Of a stretch of DNA of 64,000 nt, positions 42,800 through 52,915 are shown in pieces; positions within the stretch are counted from its first letter, which is position 1; each line of letters opens with the position of its first letter. The stretch covers positions 9,924,712 to 9,988,711 of the forward strand of contig NC_054876.1 of the NCBI RefSeq assembly GCF_018320785.1, written 5' to 3'. A model generated the notes under the pieces. That model saw only the letters and a list, made by a program, of their open reading frames with translations. It searched no databases and was not told where the DNA came from. The translations under genes and the position numbers were made by a program. Origin of the DNA: Cheilinus undulatus (lineage: Eukaryota; Chordata; Actinopteri; Labriformes; Labridae).

Positions 42800-44210
42800 G
42801 TAACTTGCAGAATAACACAAAGTTCTGAAAGGTTATGGACATACCTTGACAAGCTAACCCTTAATAATGAGCCAAGGTGAGCTGTGCTCACTTCCAGCTC
42901 AGTGGGTCAATAATCCAGCCTGAAGGCCAGAGTTATAGTAACTGGACATTTTTGTGAATACTGTAGAGAAACCCATTTTCTCTATCAAAGAAAAAGTAAC
43001 AGCACATATCTCTCAGCCCAACCAATTTTGTTCTTCTTGTTCATGCTTAAGAAATTGCTGACTGAGATTCGTCAGCTGGTTTTCCTGTGCCTAGGCATTG
43101 GCATAAAACAGAGGATATGTGCTATCATGAAAACGTCAAACAGCTACATACTGAAGGCCAACTGCACTTGTTGACCTTGGTTAGAGTTATTTTTTAATGC
43201 TGCCTTTCCCAAACTTCAGTATGCTACAGTTGTGGAAATCCCACCAAAACCCCTGTGACATGACTCAAAAACTGACTTTTTATGTATCATATTTTTGTTT
43301 TATATACAGGAAATTTAATGCAAAAGCTTTGCTTTCTGATACATTAAAATTGCTTACAAAGTGTTTGTGAGATCACAAAGTACAATGTGAGCCACTGCCA
43401 TTTATCATGTTTTTATATGTCACTTAAAATTTCATTTCTAATGTTTATCTCCATAAATGTACTTTGTGACCCAACAAAGTCTTCCTAATCAGCATTAATG
43501 TCCCTGAAGACTGATAAAGTCTTTAAATCCAGAAAAGAGTTGCATTGTAGAGTGTCAGAGTGTCACCAGCTAATCTAACGCCAGTTAAACTGTGACACCG
43601 GTTGTATATATCAGATTTAACAAATGATAAAAGGTGACATATGTTGAGCTATTTATTGTTAAGTCTAAGTCTTACAACAATAACATAACCAAGTATTCTA
43701 TGATAATTCAAAACATTACTTCTTTTTTTTTATTTTTGTAAATGACCCATCTACAGTACCTCTAGGCCCTGCCAGTCCACACTTAGGAATCCACAGGTTT
43801 GAAGTACAGTGTGTCAGGACTACTGCTACATGTGCATTTTAGTTCACTGCATCTTAAATAAGAATATTCTGTAGAGATGAAGATCATGCTTTAATGTTCT
43901 GACATCTAGCAGCACAATAACACCTTTTTCTCATCACACTGCAGGGATCGTGCTTGCTTTACCATGTTTCACTTTCAATGTTTATATGCTACCACAAGGC
44001 AACTGCTGTGAGATAACTGTTTTGTCTACTCCAAATTGGTCTATTACAGTCACCGGAGGACAATGAAGAGGATTATCTGTCTGGAAGGGAGAAAGAGTAA
44101 GACGAAAGCAAGACATGCAGAATGAGCGTTTAGAAGAGGTTGATGATTACTGGTTTCATGGAGTGTTTTTTCCCAAGAAAAACATATTATTTTTAAGATA
44201 AATAAAGTCT
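42800..44210. other. Intergenic, nothing recognised
   Basis: AT-rich; no coding exon or clear element seen. Confidence 0.5.
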
Positions 44211-44224
44211 TAGAAGCTATTTAC

Positions 44225-44450
44225 ATACAAAGTGCTGTGATCTGAATCACACCGGCAAGTCCACCTCTGAATGGCTTAAAAAACACAATCAAGGTTCTGG
44301 AGTGGTCTAATCAAAGTCTGGACTTTAGTCTGATTGAGATGCTGTGGCATGACCTTAAACAAGCTGTTCATGATTAAAAACCCTACAGTGTAGCTGAATT
44401 AAAACAATTCCACAAAGAAGAGCTGGTGAACATTGCCTCACAGCAGTGTA
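44225..44450 (+). pseudogene. Tc1-like transposase C-terminal remnant, forward strand
   Basis: The blocks ACCTCTGAATGGCTTAAAAA, TCTGGAGTGGTCTAATCAAA, GAGATGCTGTGGCATGACCT and GCTGAATTAAAACAATTCC match the last third of a fish Tc1 transposase (the part with the IE.LW.DLK motif), read left to right. Stops interrupt it. The rest of the same gene follows at 44450-44800, but on the opposite strand. Confidence 0.7.
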
Positions 44451-45498
44451 CTTGAGCTTGAGGTCATGAACTGACGGCCGGATATTCTCCTCTAGTATTT
44501 TCTGGTAGAAAGCTGAATTCATGGTTCCATCACTTACGACGAATCGCCCAGGACCTGAAGCAGCAACGCAGCCCCAGACCATCACACTACCACCACCATG
44601 TTTGACTGTTGGTATGATGTTCTCATTATGAAATGCTGTGTTAGTTTTACTCCAGATATAATTGGACACACACCTTCCAAAAAGTTCAACGTTTGCCTCA
44701 TCAGCTCACAGAATATTATCACAAAAGTCTTAGGGGTCATCAAGATGTTTTTGGCAAATGTGAGACAAGCTTTTGTGTTCTTTTTGGTCAGTGGTTTTGA
44801 CCTTGGGACTCTTCCATGGATGTCATGCTTTTCTCAGTCTCTTTCCTTTTGCTGAATCATGAACACTGACCTTAACTAAGTCAAGTGAGGCCTGCAGGTC
44901 TTTAGATGTTGTAGTGGGTTCATTTTTGACCTCTTGGATGAATCAAAGATGCAGTTTTGGCAGTCACTGGTATGCTGGCCACTCCTGGTAAGGTCTAAGT
45001 TTTCTCCATTTGTGGAGAATGGTTCCAATGGCTGTCACCATGGTAGGCTGGAGTCCCAAAGCCTTAAAATTGGCTTTGTAATCATTTTACAGACTTTGTA
45101 TCTTATCTGTTCTTTAATTTCTTTTAGTGGTAGCATGACATGTTGCTTTTTTACATTGCTTAGCCTACTTAACTATGTCAGACAGGTTCTATTGAAGTGA
45201 TTTCTCAATTTAACAGGTCTGGTAGTAATCGGGCCAAGGTGTGACAAGTGAAATTGGGCCCAGCTACTTTAAAATCTAGTTGATCACAGTTAATTTGTAA
45301 TTTAACAAGGGAGGAGCAATTATTTTTTTCACATTGGTAGGTTTGGATGGCCTTTTTCCCTTATGAAATCATTATTTACTACATTTTGTATTTACTCTAG
45401 CTATCTTTGTCCAATACTAAAATTTGGTTGATGATCTGATTCACGTGTAACAAATATGAAAAAAAAAGGAGGGGCCAAATACCTTTCATAGCACTGTA
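44450..45498 (-). pseudogene. Tc1-like transposon, reverse strand, transposase 5' and middle parts
   Basis: Read on the reverse strand from 45498, the element starts with a terminal repeat (TACAGTGCTATGAAAGG..), followed by a decayed helix-turn-helix region and a transposase centre. The clearest part is 44463-44669: NTAFHNENIIPTVKHGGGSV, MVWGC, SGPGR and the QKILEENIRPSV..LKLK block, typical of Tc1 transposases. It breaks at about 44450, where the C-terminal third appears inverted (44225-44450). Multiple stops; non-functional. Confidence 0.8.
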
Positions 45499-45499
45499 T

Positions 45500-46560
45500 T
45501 ACAATCATAAAATGTGAAGACTGGCTCTTTATCTGTACAGCATAATTTTCAGTTTTCTTTTGCTTAAAGGAAATTATTTAGAATATTGTCTTGGTTTTAT
45601 TTTCTTTATATTCTTGCCTTTTTCTTTCTTTATATTTCAAAAGATAGCCTACTGGTGTAGATTTTGGTTCAGAAGTTACATTTTTGCATGTTTTTGTTAG
45701 TGTTAGATTATTTATAACACAGTGGTGACAAACCATGGGAGGGGGCTGTCAATGAACTTTTGACAATGGCCCCCAAAGTCTCTTGCATCGCCACTGCTTT
45801 TGATAATCAGTCTAAAATTACTCGTCCATTCCTTTGGAAATATTCTTTAGTATTTAAAAGAAGTCATTTAGAGCAAAGCCTTAATGGCCCAGGCAATTAA
45901 AAAAGTTAAAAGAAGTCCATAATCAGTGTGTAAATATGTTGATGATTCGGTTTTCGTGTTTAATTTGTCCGTGTGAATTAAATACCATGTTATTGTTTTT
46001 GAGAGGTGAGAGGCAGGTCACGCTTACGACTCGCCCATTTAAATACAACTCAACTACTATAAAAAGTGAACTAAATCGAACTAATAAAACGTATATGGGT
46101 TTCTGTCTAATGAGTAAATCCGACAGAACAAAGGTAACAATTACTGGTAAAGCCATTGCTGGCTTCCTCACGATTTGGTGCGGGAATTCCCCACGTGCCA
46201 CTTCATGTGAGGAATGGAAACAAAAAGTAAAAAGCTGGACAAGGTAGAATTTAACTATTCAACATATCCAGCTTCAATGTATGCTCCAAACACTGCTAAA
46301 ATTGTTAATATACCCTTCATTTTTTCGCCTTGAAGAGTTTAGTTAAAACCCCCCACACAATGTTATGGAAATGTTTTGATGACGTTAGGAATACCTAACT
46401 TTATATAATCGTAGGGGTGTATTCGTGACTACTCCTGCGGTAACCAGCGCTGAAAATTAGAATGGTCTATTTTGATCAAGGAAATTCAGCTTTCTTGTTT
46501 TACAGAAGAATTCAAGCTGTTTCTTTGTCCGACATAACATTCAGTATATCTTAATCAAAT
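45500..46560. other. Intergenic, upstream of the EURL homolog
   Basis: A GCCCCCAAAGTCTCTTGCATCGCCACTGC block (45768-45797) resembles fish miniature element ends. Overlapping open stretches at 45923-46247 on both strands (about 92 and 103 codons) are not recognised. From 46380 CpG dinucleotides become more frequent. Confidence 0.4.
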
Positions 46561-46589
46561 CAATGACAATTGTTGCCACCCCTCATATA

Positions 46590-46960
46590 AACTAGTGGTA
46601 CGTCCCGATGCGAGGGGGGAAAGAAGCTCCTGTAGCTTCTGTGGATTTGCCGTGACGCGCCGATGTTTGTGCTCACTGAGGCGAAGGAGAACTGAGGGGT
46701 CCACGCCAGAGGAATAGCTGTGTGAAGATATTCTTTGAGGTAAAGGTCAGTTTCTTGAAGTATTGTCTGTAAAAACACTGCGGCACGCTATTTTGTTTGG
46801 GCTACCTCGCTGTTGGACAACGGCACATAACGGTCACGAATCAGCCTGTGCAGTTAACGTTACTCGGAGGATGCCAGTGGGAGCTAGCTTAACTTCTCGT
46901 TAGCAGGCGTTTGTTTAACGGTATCTACTCAGACACTAAAGTGAAAGAGAATTGACCGGA
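46590..46960 (+). promoter_or_regulatory. Putative CpG-rich promoter of the EURL homolog
   Basis: Within otherwise CpG-poor DNA this segment has many CG dinucleotides (for example CCCGATGCGAGG, GACGCGCCGATG, GGCACGCTAT, AACGGTCACGAA). It lies about 4.5 kb before the first coding exon, the place expected for a promoter and non-coding first exon. No TATA box. Inference from composition and position only. Confidence 0.45.
46600..46739 (+). other. Possible non-coding exon 1 of the EURL homolog
   Basis: The CpG-rich segment ends in TTCTTTGAG followed by GTAAAG, a good donor site at 46740. The next acceptor that fits a coding start is CTCTCCCAG ending at 51249, eight bases before... the 5' UTR piece GGGCAGC and ATG at 51257. 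The start of the exon is a guess. Confidence 0.35.
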
Positions 46961-48029
46961 GTCAGACTAACATTCAACAGGCATTAAATGGTTTAAACAG
47001 TTGTTGAGGGACAGAAAACTAAACGGTAACGGTTAACTTGTCTATGTAAGTGTAACGGTGAAAAGTTCAAATGCCAGCTGACCTTCGTTGTTGCCATCAA
47101 TGGCTATTCTTCCTACTTACTCTTTGTCTTTACACTCATAAAATAGATAAAACGATATGTTTGAACGTGATTTTCTTAGACTTGATAAATTTTGGTCTTT
47201 CAAGGGCAGATAGTTTACCCTTAAGCTCCGATAAAGAACTCTAAAATGTTAACTCTGTTCCCTCAGACCTTCAGGGGGGTTTGTGGCCAAACACAGCAGG
47301 AAGCAGAGCTCTCACTAGGACCATAAAACAGCATGTTAATGACCTGCAGCACTCTCAGCAACCTGTTTAATGTTACAAAAAGGTTGATTAAATGTTCATT
47401 GGTAATTCAGATTTATGTTAAAGAATGTGTGGTGTTGTTGAATGATATTTCTGTTTCCTCGTTGCTTGTAGTTTATTAAATTGCTAAGCCCTTTCCTTCA
47501 CCGTTGTCTTTATGATGTTTGAACTCACAATGCCACATGAAAGAAAATACATTTTTAAATGCATGCTCAAAATAGCGAAGTCTCTCTTTCTATCAAGTGA
47601 TAATAGTGGTGACTGTCTGATATGGACTTGATATGTGGTCTCAGTTTCTTGGTCAGTATGTTCCTTTCACTGATGTATCAGTATTAGTCTAATGTTTTCA
47701 GATATGCACTATATTTAAAGTTTCTTTGCAGATCATATGATGAAGGAAATACTGCTTGGAGATATTTTTAAAAGCTGCCATCACATTAGTAAATCAGAGG
47801 GCTTTTTCCAACTCCATACTTGAGAATATGCCCCAGCACTGTCTGCTGCAAACATCGCTGAGCATCTACTGCCTGCACTATTATTGGTCAACATTGTGAA
47901 ATAGCATTTAACTTAGTATTAATAAGTTGTTTTTGTGTGTTAATATCTTTTTCATGGTCATATTGGTGCTGAATTTGACCAAATCCCCCCCCCCAAAGAT
48001 ATATGTAATCATTAAGGATGCACAATTTT

Positions 48030-48310
48030 ATATTTTTGTCAATATATTATATGTAAATGTATTCTTAAACTTATCGAAGCAACATTAGTACTGACACATT
48101 TGGTATAGGCAGATATTAGATTAAAACGTTCATTATTTACTGTGTATTAGTTCGAGTCCATTTATCGTCTATAAATATTGGCTGTATGTATGAGTAACGT
48201 TTTGGAGTTTAGGCAGAGCCATCTGGCCTACGTTAGCTGAAGTCTTTTTCTTTGTTCATCCTTAAACTTGATGTGTTTTAAGGATTAAAACTTAAGGTCT
48301 GATCTACATT
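48030..48310. repeat. Interspersed repeat shared with 62880-63290
   Basis: CTACGTTAGCTGAAGTCTTTTTCTTTGTTCATCC..TTAAACTTGATGTGTTTTAAGGATT resembles CTACATCAGCTGAAGTCTTTTTCTTTATTCC..CAAACCTTAATGTGTGTATTTTAAGGATT at 63055-63178. Both lie in a wider TATTGGC/GATATT-rich context. Confidence 0.55.
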
Positions 48311-48504
48311 TATTGGTTAGGGTTCAGCAGGGTTCACACTTAAAAACAAAGGAATTTGTTTTTAAGTGTGTATTTTTAAGTTTGAACACACAAATATTAA
48401 TTAAATCCCTGCTGATATTTACAGTTATGGTTGTACATATCAGCAGTATTAAGCATACATCAACATTAAATACCGTAAAAATGTACAACTTTGTTATAGT
48501 AGAT

Positions 48505-49016
48505 AGGTGGTTGCCTATTAAAGAGGTTTGGGACCCAAAGGTGGGTGGCGGAACAGTTTTTAGTGGGTTGTGAAGGTGTACCTGGGAGAAACTGCCGTGA
48601 AGTCCATGATGTATGCAATTTCTAAGCAGTATGTTTATTTTATTTTACTCTTTTTATCCATTAGTATATTTTGTTTTCTCAGGATCTAAACTTATTTAAC
48701 TCCTTTTCTGGGGGTAGAAAAACTAATTTTCTCATTTTAGTGTGTCAATTTATAAAATATCAAGAAAACAGCAAAAAAATGTATGCCTTACCATGGGGTA
48801 TGGAATGAAATAATGTATTCATGCATATCTTTTTAGGGTTTCTGTTATGAAATGCTCGTCCTGTCTCTTTGGTTGGTAATGTTTTGCTCCATATATGGCA
48901 CAAACTTCAGTATTCTTTGTTAAATAAGTTGTTGAACATTTTTAGAAGTTTGGGTCAAGATTGCTCATTCAGGAAGTTCTGGTGGGTCCTGTGGGTAGAC
49001 CAGTTGAGAACCGCTG
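48505..49016. mobile_element. hAT-type miniature element, CCAGTTGAGAACCGCTG right end
   Basis: The right end ACCAGTTGAGAACCGCTG (48999-49016) is nearly identical to that of the element at 20230-20721. The left end is degraded (AGGTGGTTGCC, then GGGACCCAAAGGTGGGTGG). The internal block GTGGGTTGTGAAGGTGTACC also matches the remnant at 11911. No transposase. Confidence 0.65.
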
Positions 49017-49023
49017 GCCTATC

Positions 49024-49593
49024 GTTTCCACCAAGCAGTCCAGTTCACTTTGGTACGGCCCAGCGCAGATTTGTTTGCGTTTCCATTATTGAAAATTCGA
49101 AAGGGTCCCAAACAACTGAACTACACCATTCCACCTTTTTTGGCCCGCTTCTGTTGTGTTGCCAAGCTTACCTGGAGCCACACATGAAAGACACACTGCA
49201 GTTCGCTGATTGGTTGAAAAAATTGGCACTTTCTGCATGACAGCAGTAATAAACACAAACACAGAATTGTTTAATATCCTGTGGATTTTGAAAGAAAAAT
49301 ATTACCAGGACAATATTTTAAATCAGTGAAGTAATTACTACCCAATACCACACAATAGACAACCTCCTTGTCACTGGCAGTTTTCAGTGACAAGAAAGTG
49401 CAGAGGGAATTGGACAGTGCTGTGAGGAATGAGAAAGTGTTCTAGCTAGTAGCATCGCCTTGCATCCTGCCTTACAACATCACCCACCAAGTGAGGGTAT
49501 GGGAGTCTCTGGAAACGCAAACTATTTTGGGGTTTAATATACATTAACCACACCTAACGTATTCAATCAAACCAGGCCACCTGGTGGAAATGC
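49024..49593. mobile_element. Miniature element with TTTCCACCA terminal repeats
   Basis: The left end GTTTCCACCAAGCAGTCC pairs with the right end GGCCACCTGGTGGAAATGC. It starts only 7 bp after the preceding hAT-type element ends. GTTTCCACCAAGCGGTCTGG at 18451 suggests a partial relative in ripk4 intron 4. A 123-codon open stretch crossing both elements (48869-49240) is therefore not a gene. Confidence 0.6.
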
Positions 49594-50494
49594 AGCTTTA
49601 GGCACCATGCACTCAAGGGGGTCCTGTGAGCCCTGAGGTTTTTGAATGAAGCCCCAAGTGTAAAACAATTGACAGACAATCTACTTCCCTGCTCCTTTCT
49701 TAGCTCCGCTTGACTCAGCCACTTGGTGCTTTTTTTCTGTAAGTGGTTTAATTGTTATTGGCAAAATTATGATATTGTACATTTTCTGTACATATCGGCA
49801 GAAAATGTAGAAATCTTCTGATACGATCGTTACATTTTTAAACTTTATCTGGCTGTACTAATAGTATGCTGCCAAAACTGCTTAGTTCATTTCGGTGCAA
49901 AATGTTACTACATATTGCCACTTTGCTCACTTCTTTCTCTTCTATTATCAATAAAAGTATTTGCCTCAGAAACCATATTGGTCAGACTGGTGGACTTAGT
50001 AATGGCAGGGATAATTAATGATGACACATGAATGGACAATAAATGACACAGCTACCACATTGTGGTCTCTTGTGATAGGATTTCAACACTTACACCATCA
50101 TTGCTAAATATGTTGTGGAGACACACCAAGCAGATGTTTATCTTAGCCTTAGTCTCTGAACAGTTCTGCTATCTGACAGTTGAGAGTTTATGGATGCTAC
50201 ACAGCTGAACAAACGTGCTCACCACAGCTTGTTAAACATATGCCAGTCTAAGTGTTTGCACTCAAATGACTTTAAATGCAAGAAAGTTCTTTGGCATGTA
50301 GTATCCAAGAGTAAGCTATGCACAGAAGCAATCTGTTAACTTCTCTGAAGTTTGAGGTTAACCCTTTTTTAAGTTACAGTTGTATATACTTTTTCCTTAT
50401 GTCTGTTTGGGATGTTGTTTCTGTGTAGCTGACTTCAGATATGGATCTAAAAACGACAGCTGTCAAACTTGTGATGTGCTTCATTAATTACCAT

Positions 50495-50780
50495 CGAGCA
50501 GTGGGTTTTTAAACTTTTTTTTTTTTGCCCAAGGCACCTGAGTTCAAGCCAACATTTCAAGGCCCACCAAATTCATGTCAATACAAAATAACCCCTTAAA
50601 CGTGTTAATAATGATGTGTGTTTGTACAAATTCACATAGCACACCTAGACTTGCCTTACAACACCATGTGAGAACTACAGACATAGATGTACCCATGGTG
50701 AAAATCAAGGACAATAATGATCTTTGAAATAACAGTTTAACTGATTGCCAGTGTTTTTTGATCACCTCTTTTGGCCTAAC
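50495..50780. repeat. Probable miniature element with AGTGGGTTTTTAAAC..GGCCCACC end
   Basis: GCAGTGGGTTTTTAAACTTT, a T-run, and GCCCAAGGCACCTGAG..AAGGCCCACCA resemble a common fish hAT-type end (CAGTGGTTTTCAAACTTTT..GCCCAAGG). The right end was not found. Confidence 0.4.
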
Positions 50781-51256
50781 AATCCCACATTGCTAACATT
50801 TTCTCTCCTTTCTGACTATGGAAAACCGATCAGTTTCTCTAAAAGGTCACCTCTTCTGCCCAAAAAGCCCTTCTTGTCTATATCTTCTTCTTGTGTATTT
50901 GATGCAAATATTATATGAAACGACAGATAACCATCTGCTAGTGACACTAGTTCACGCCACTTTATTTTCCAATGGGTTGTGTCTGTCAGCCGGGCTGATA
51001 TTGGCTAATCTCGATGTGAAACCCATTCATCTGTGCATCCCCATTACTCACACAACAGATAAAAAACATTTAAAAAATACACTGCAACTGTTACTGTATT
51101 ACGAGCCAAAAATATTTCCCCCACTTACACTATCCAAACATGCATTTTTAATAAGTTTATATCGAAGTGTGACCTAATTAGCAAAATTGAGCATGTTTTT
51201 TGCATTAATTTTTACCCATGTGCTCTCTTAAACTGCTTTTCTCTCCCAGGGGCAGC

Positions 51257-51383
51257 ATGGATGAAGAGGAGCAGTTTGTGAACATCGATCTGAACGATGA
51301 CAATATCTGCAGTGTCTGCAAGCTTGAGACAGAAACAGGGACCTTATCTTTTTGTCATGTCTGCTTTGAACTAAGCATCGAAG
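51257..51383 (+). CDS. EURL homolog (C21orf91 family), first coding exon, gene continues beyond window
   Basis: Begins [20 protein letters not shown] and runs 42 codons to ..CFELSIE, then one base of a Gly codon before donor GTAAGA (51384). The acceptor is CTCTCCCAG at 51249, leaving 7 bases of 5' UTR before the ATG. The sequence is almost the same as the start of vertebrate EURL (C21orf91), a protein of about 300 residues named for early undifferentiated retina and lens expression and implicated in neural progenitor development. Visible here is a CX2C-X11-CX2C cysteine set (C18, C21, C33, C36), a possible zinc site. The following conserved segment (expected to contain a CFEKYHLIAN-like block) was not found up to 64000, so about 250 codons lie outside the window. 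Homology is clear; exact biochemical function is unknown. Confidence 0.9.
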
Positions 51384-52541
51384 GTAAGAAACTCAAGTGG
51401 GAGGGTGCCTATTTGCTCAACAGTGTGAAGAGCAAACAAAAGAGAAAAAAAAGAGCTCTTCACATAGAGCGTATATATTTGTATTAGCGAAGGTTTCAAA
51501 GCAACCTACAGCTTACAGTATGGAGACTGGCCTTTTAATGATGTTTTCCTACCCAGAGTGTGACCTCTCTGTGGCTTTTAACTACCAAACATGCACACAC
51601 ATGCTCACTTTTTTCTGTCTAAAGAGATTCAAAACAGAAATTCACCTTTATATCAAGCCTTTTCAAGGTCTAGCCTCATATAGAAGCAGTCTTATGTGGA
51701 TAGATGAGCTGCCAGGCATCTCCAGCATTTAGATCACATAATAAATGACTTCTGCAGAAACACGGGATTAACTTTTTGATCATCCGAGCTGTAATACAGC
51801 CTCAAAACCTTTCATATTTGTTGAAGTCTCCAATGATTGCCCACCACACACTCCTTTTATCCTCTCCAGGAACATCGTATGAGATGTATGTGTGGGGTAA
51901 TGGGCCTGTTGGACCAAAGCCCTCTCTAAAGCAGGCCACTGTGATTCTCCCGTTTGATGTGCCACTCCAACTCAAGAGCATGTGTTTGAAGTTTTTTCAT
52001 CTCTTAATTAACGAGTGGCCTATTTGAAGAAGAATGGGAAATCAGACGGGGATTAGATATGCCTCTCATTCAGCACTCGTCTCACAGATCCCACAAAGGC
52101 TCTTTAATGCAATGGAGAATTGTGTGTGTGTGTTTATTTGTGCACAGCACGATTGTGTATGGCTTGTACAACAGCATCATAAAGCTGACTAAGAGCTTGG
52201 AGAGTGGTATATCATTCTGTTGACAGGAGGAGGAAATGCATATGCATAAAAGATTTATAGGTCTATTCTGTGCTGCTATGAGAGATCTGAATGTGGGGGT
52301 TTTGATTGATCACTCTGTTCTTTGTGTGCAGTAAAAAAGTCTTACATCTTCAGTCTCAGACAAGCACAGACGGAATATAACTTAAGTTAAAGTTGTGTTT
52401 TTAGTGCCTTCGAGCTCATTAATCTTCATTTAGCATGAAGTGATTTAAATACGGTGGAATGAGGAAGCATCTACATCCATCTAGTCCAAATATAACTGGT
52501 ATCAAAATACTAGTACTTTTTTTTAACAAACAGACATTTAA

Positions 52542-52915
52542 AGGTGCAGTGTGTAAAATTGGGACCATCAACATCTAACAGTCAGTTCTGGAGTGTGATG
52601 ATCATTTCTCTGGTGATAACTGTGGGAACCAGTGAAGTTTAAAAATCAATACATGCTTAACTGTTATTTGGTTTCTTCTATGGTGCCATAGACACAGGCA
52701 AAATGCAAAAATCCAAGATGGCAGCGTCCTTAGAGGGGACCCTCCCTATGTATGAATAAAAGGCTTATTCTGAGTTAATTTAAAACATAAATTTAAAAAA
52801 TGTGTTATCAGATGTCAACACTAATTTAGATCAATCTACTTATAAATGTTATGTTTCATTTTAACCAAGCTTGTTTTGCTAAATGCTAATAGGTTAAATA
52901 TTACACACTGCACCT
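52542..52915. mobile_element. piggyBac-like miniature element, 374 bp, TTAA target duplication
   Basis: The terminal inverted repeats AGGTGCAGTGTGTAAAATT and AATATTACACACTGCACCT agree at 18 of 19 positions. Both ends are flanked by TTAA (52538-52541 and 52916-52919), the target of piggyBac-type transposases. No coding capacity. An AAGATGGCAG block inside (about 52713) is a possible YY1-like site, which could be chance. Confidence 0.8.

Larger units (their letters stand above)
46740..51249 (+). other. Probable intron 1 of the EURL homolog
   Basis: It holds a hAT-type element (48505-49016), another miniature element (49024-49593) and a repeat with GGCCC-type ends at about 50498. The stretches 46960-48030 and 49600-50490 show nothing recognised. 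A CAGCTGAAGTCTTTTTCTTT-like block at 48236-48255 recurs at 63060-63080. Confidence 0.4.

Noticed and set aside
48869..49240. 123-codon open stretch
   Set aside because: It crosses the boundary between two unrelated miniature transposons, so it cannot be a real ancestral gene.
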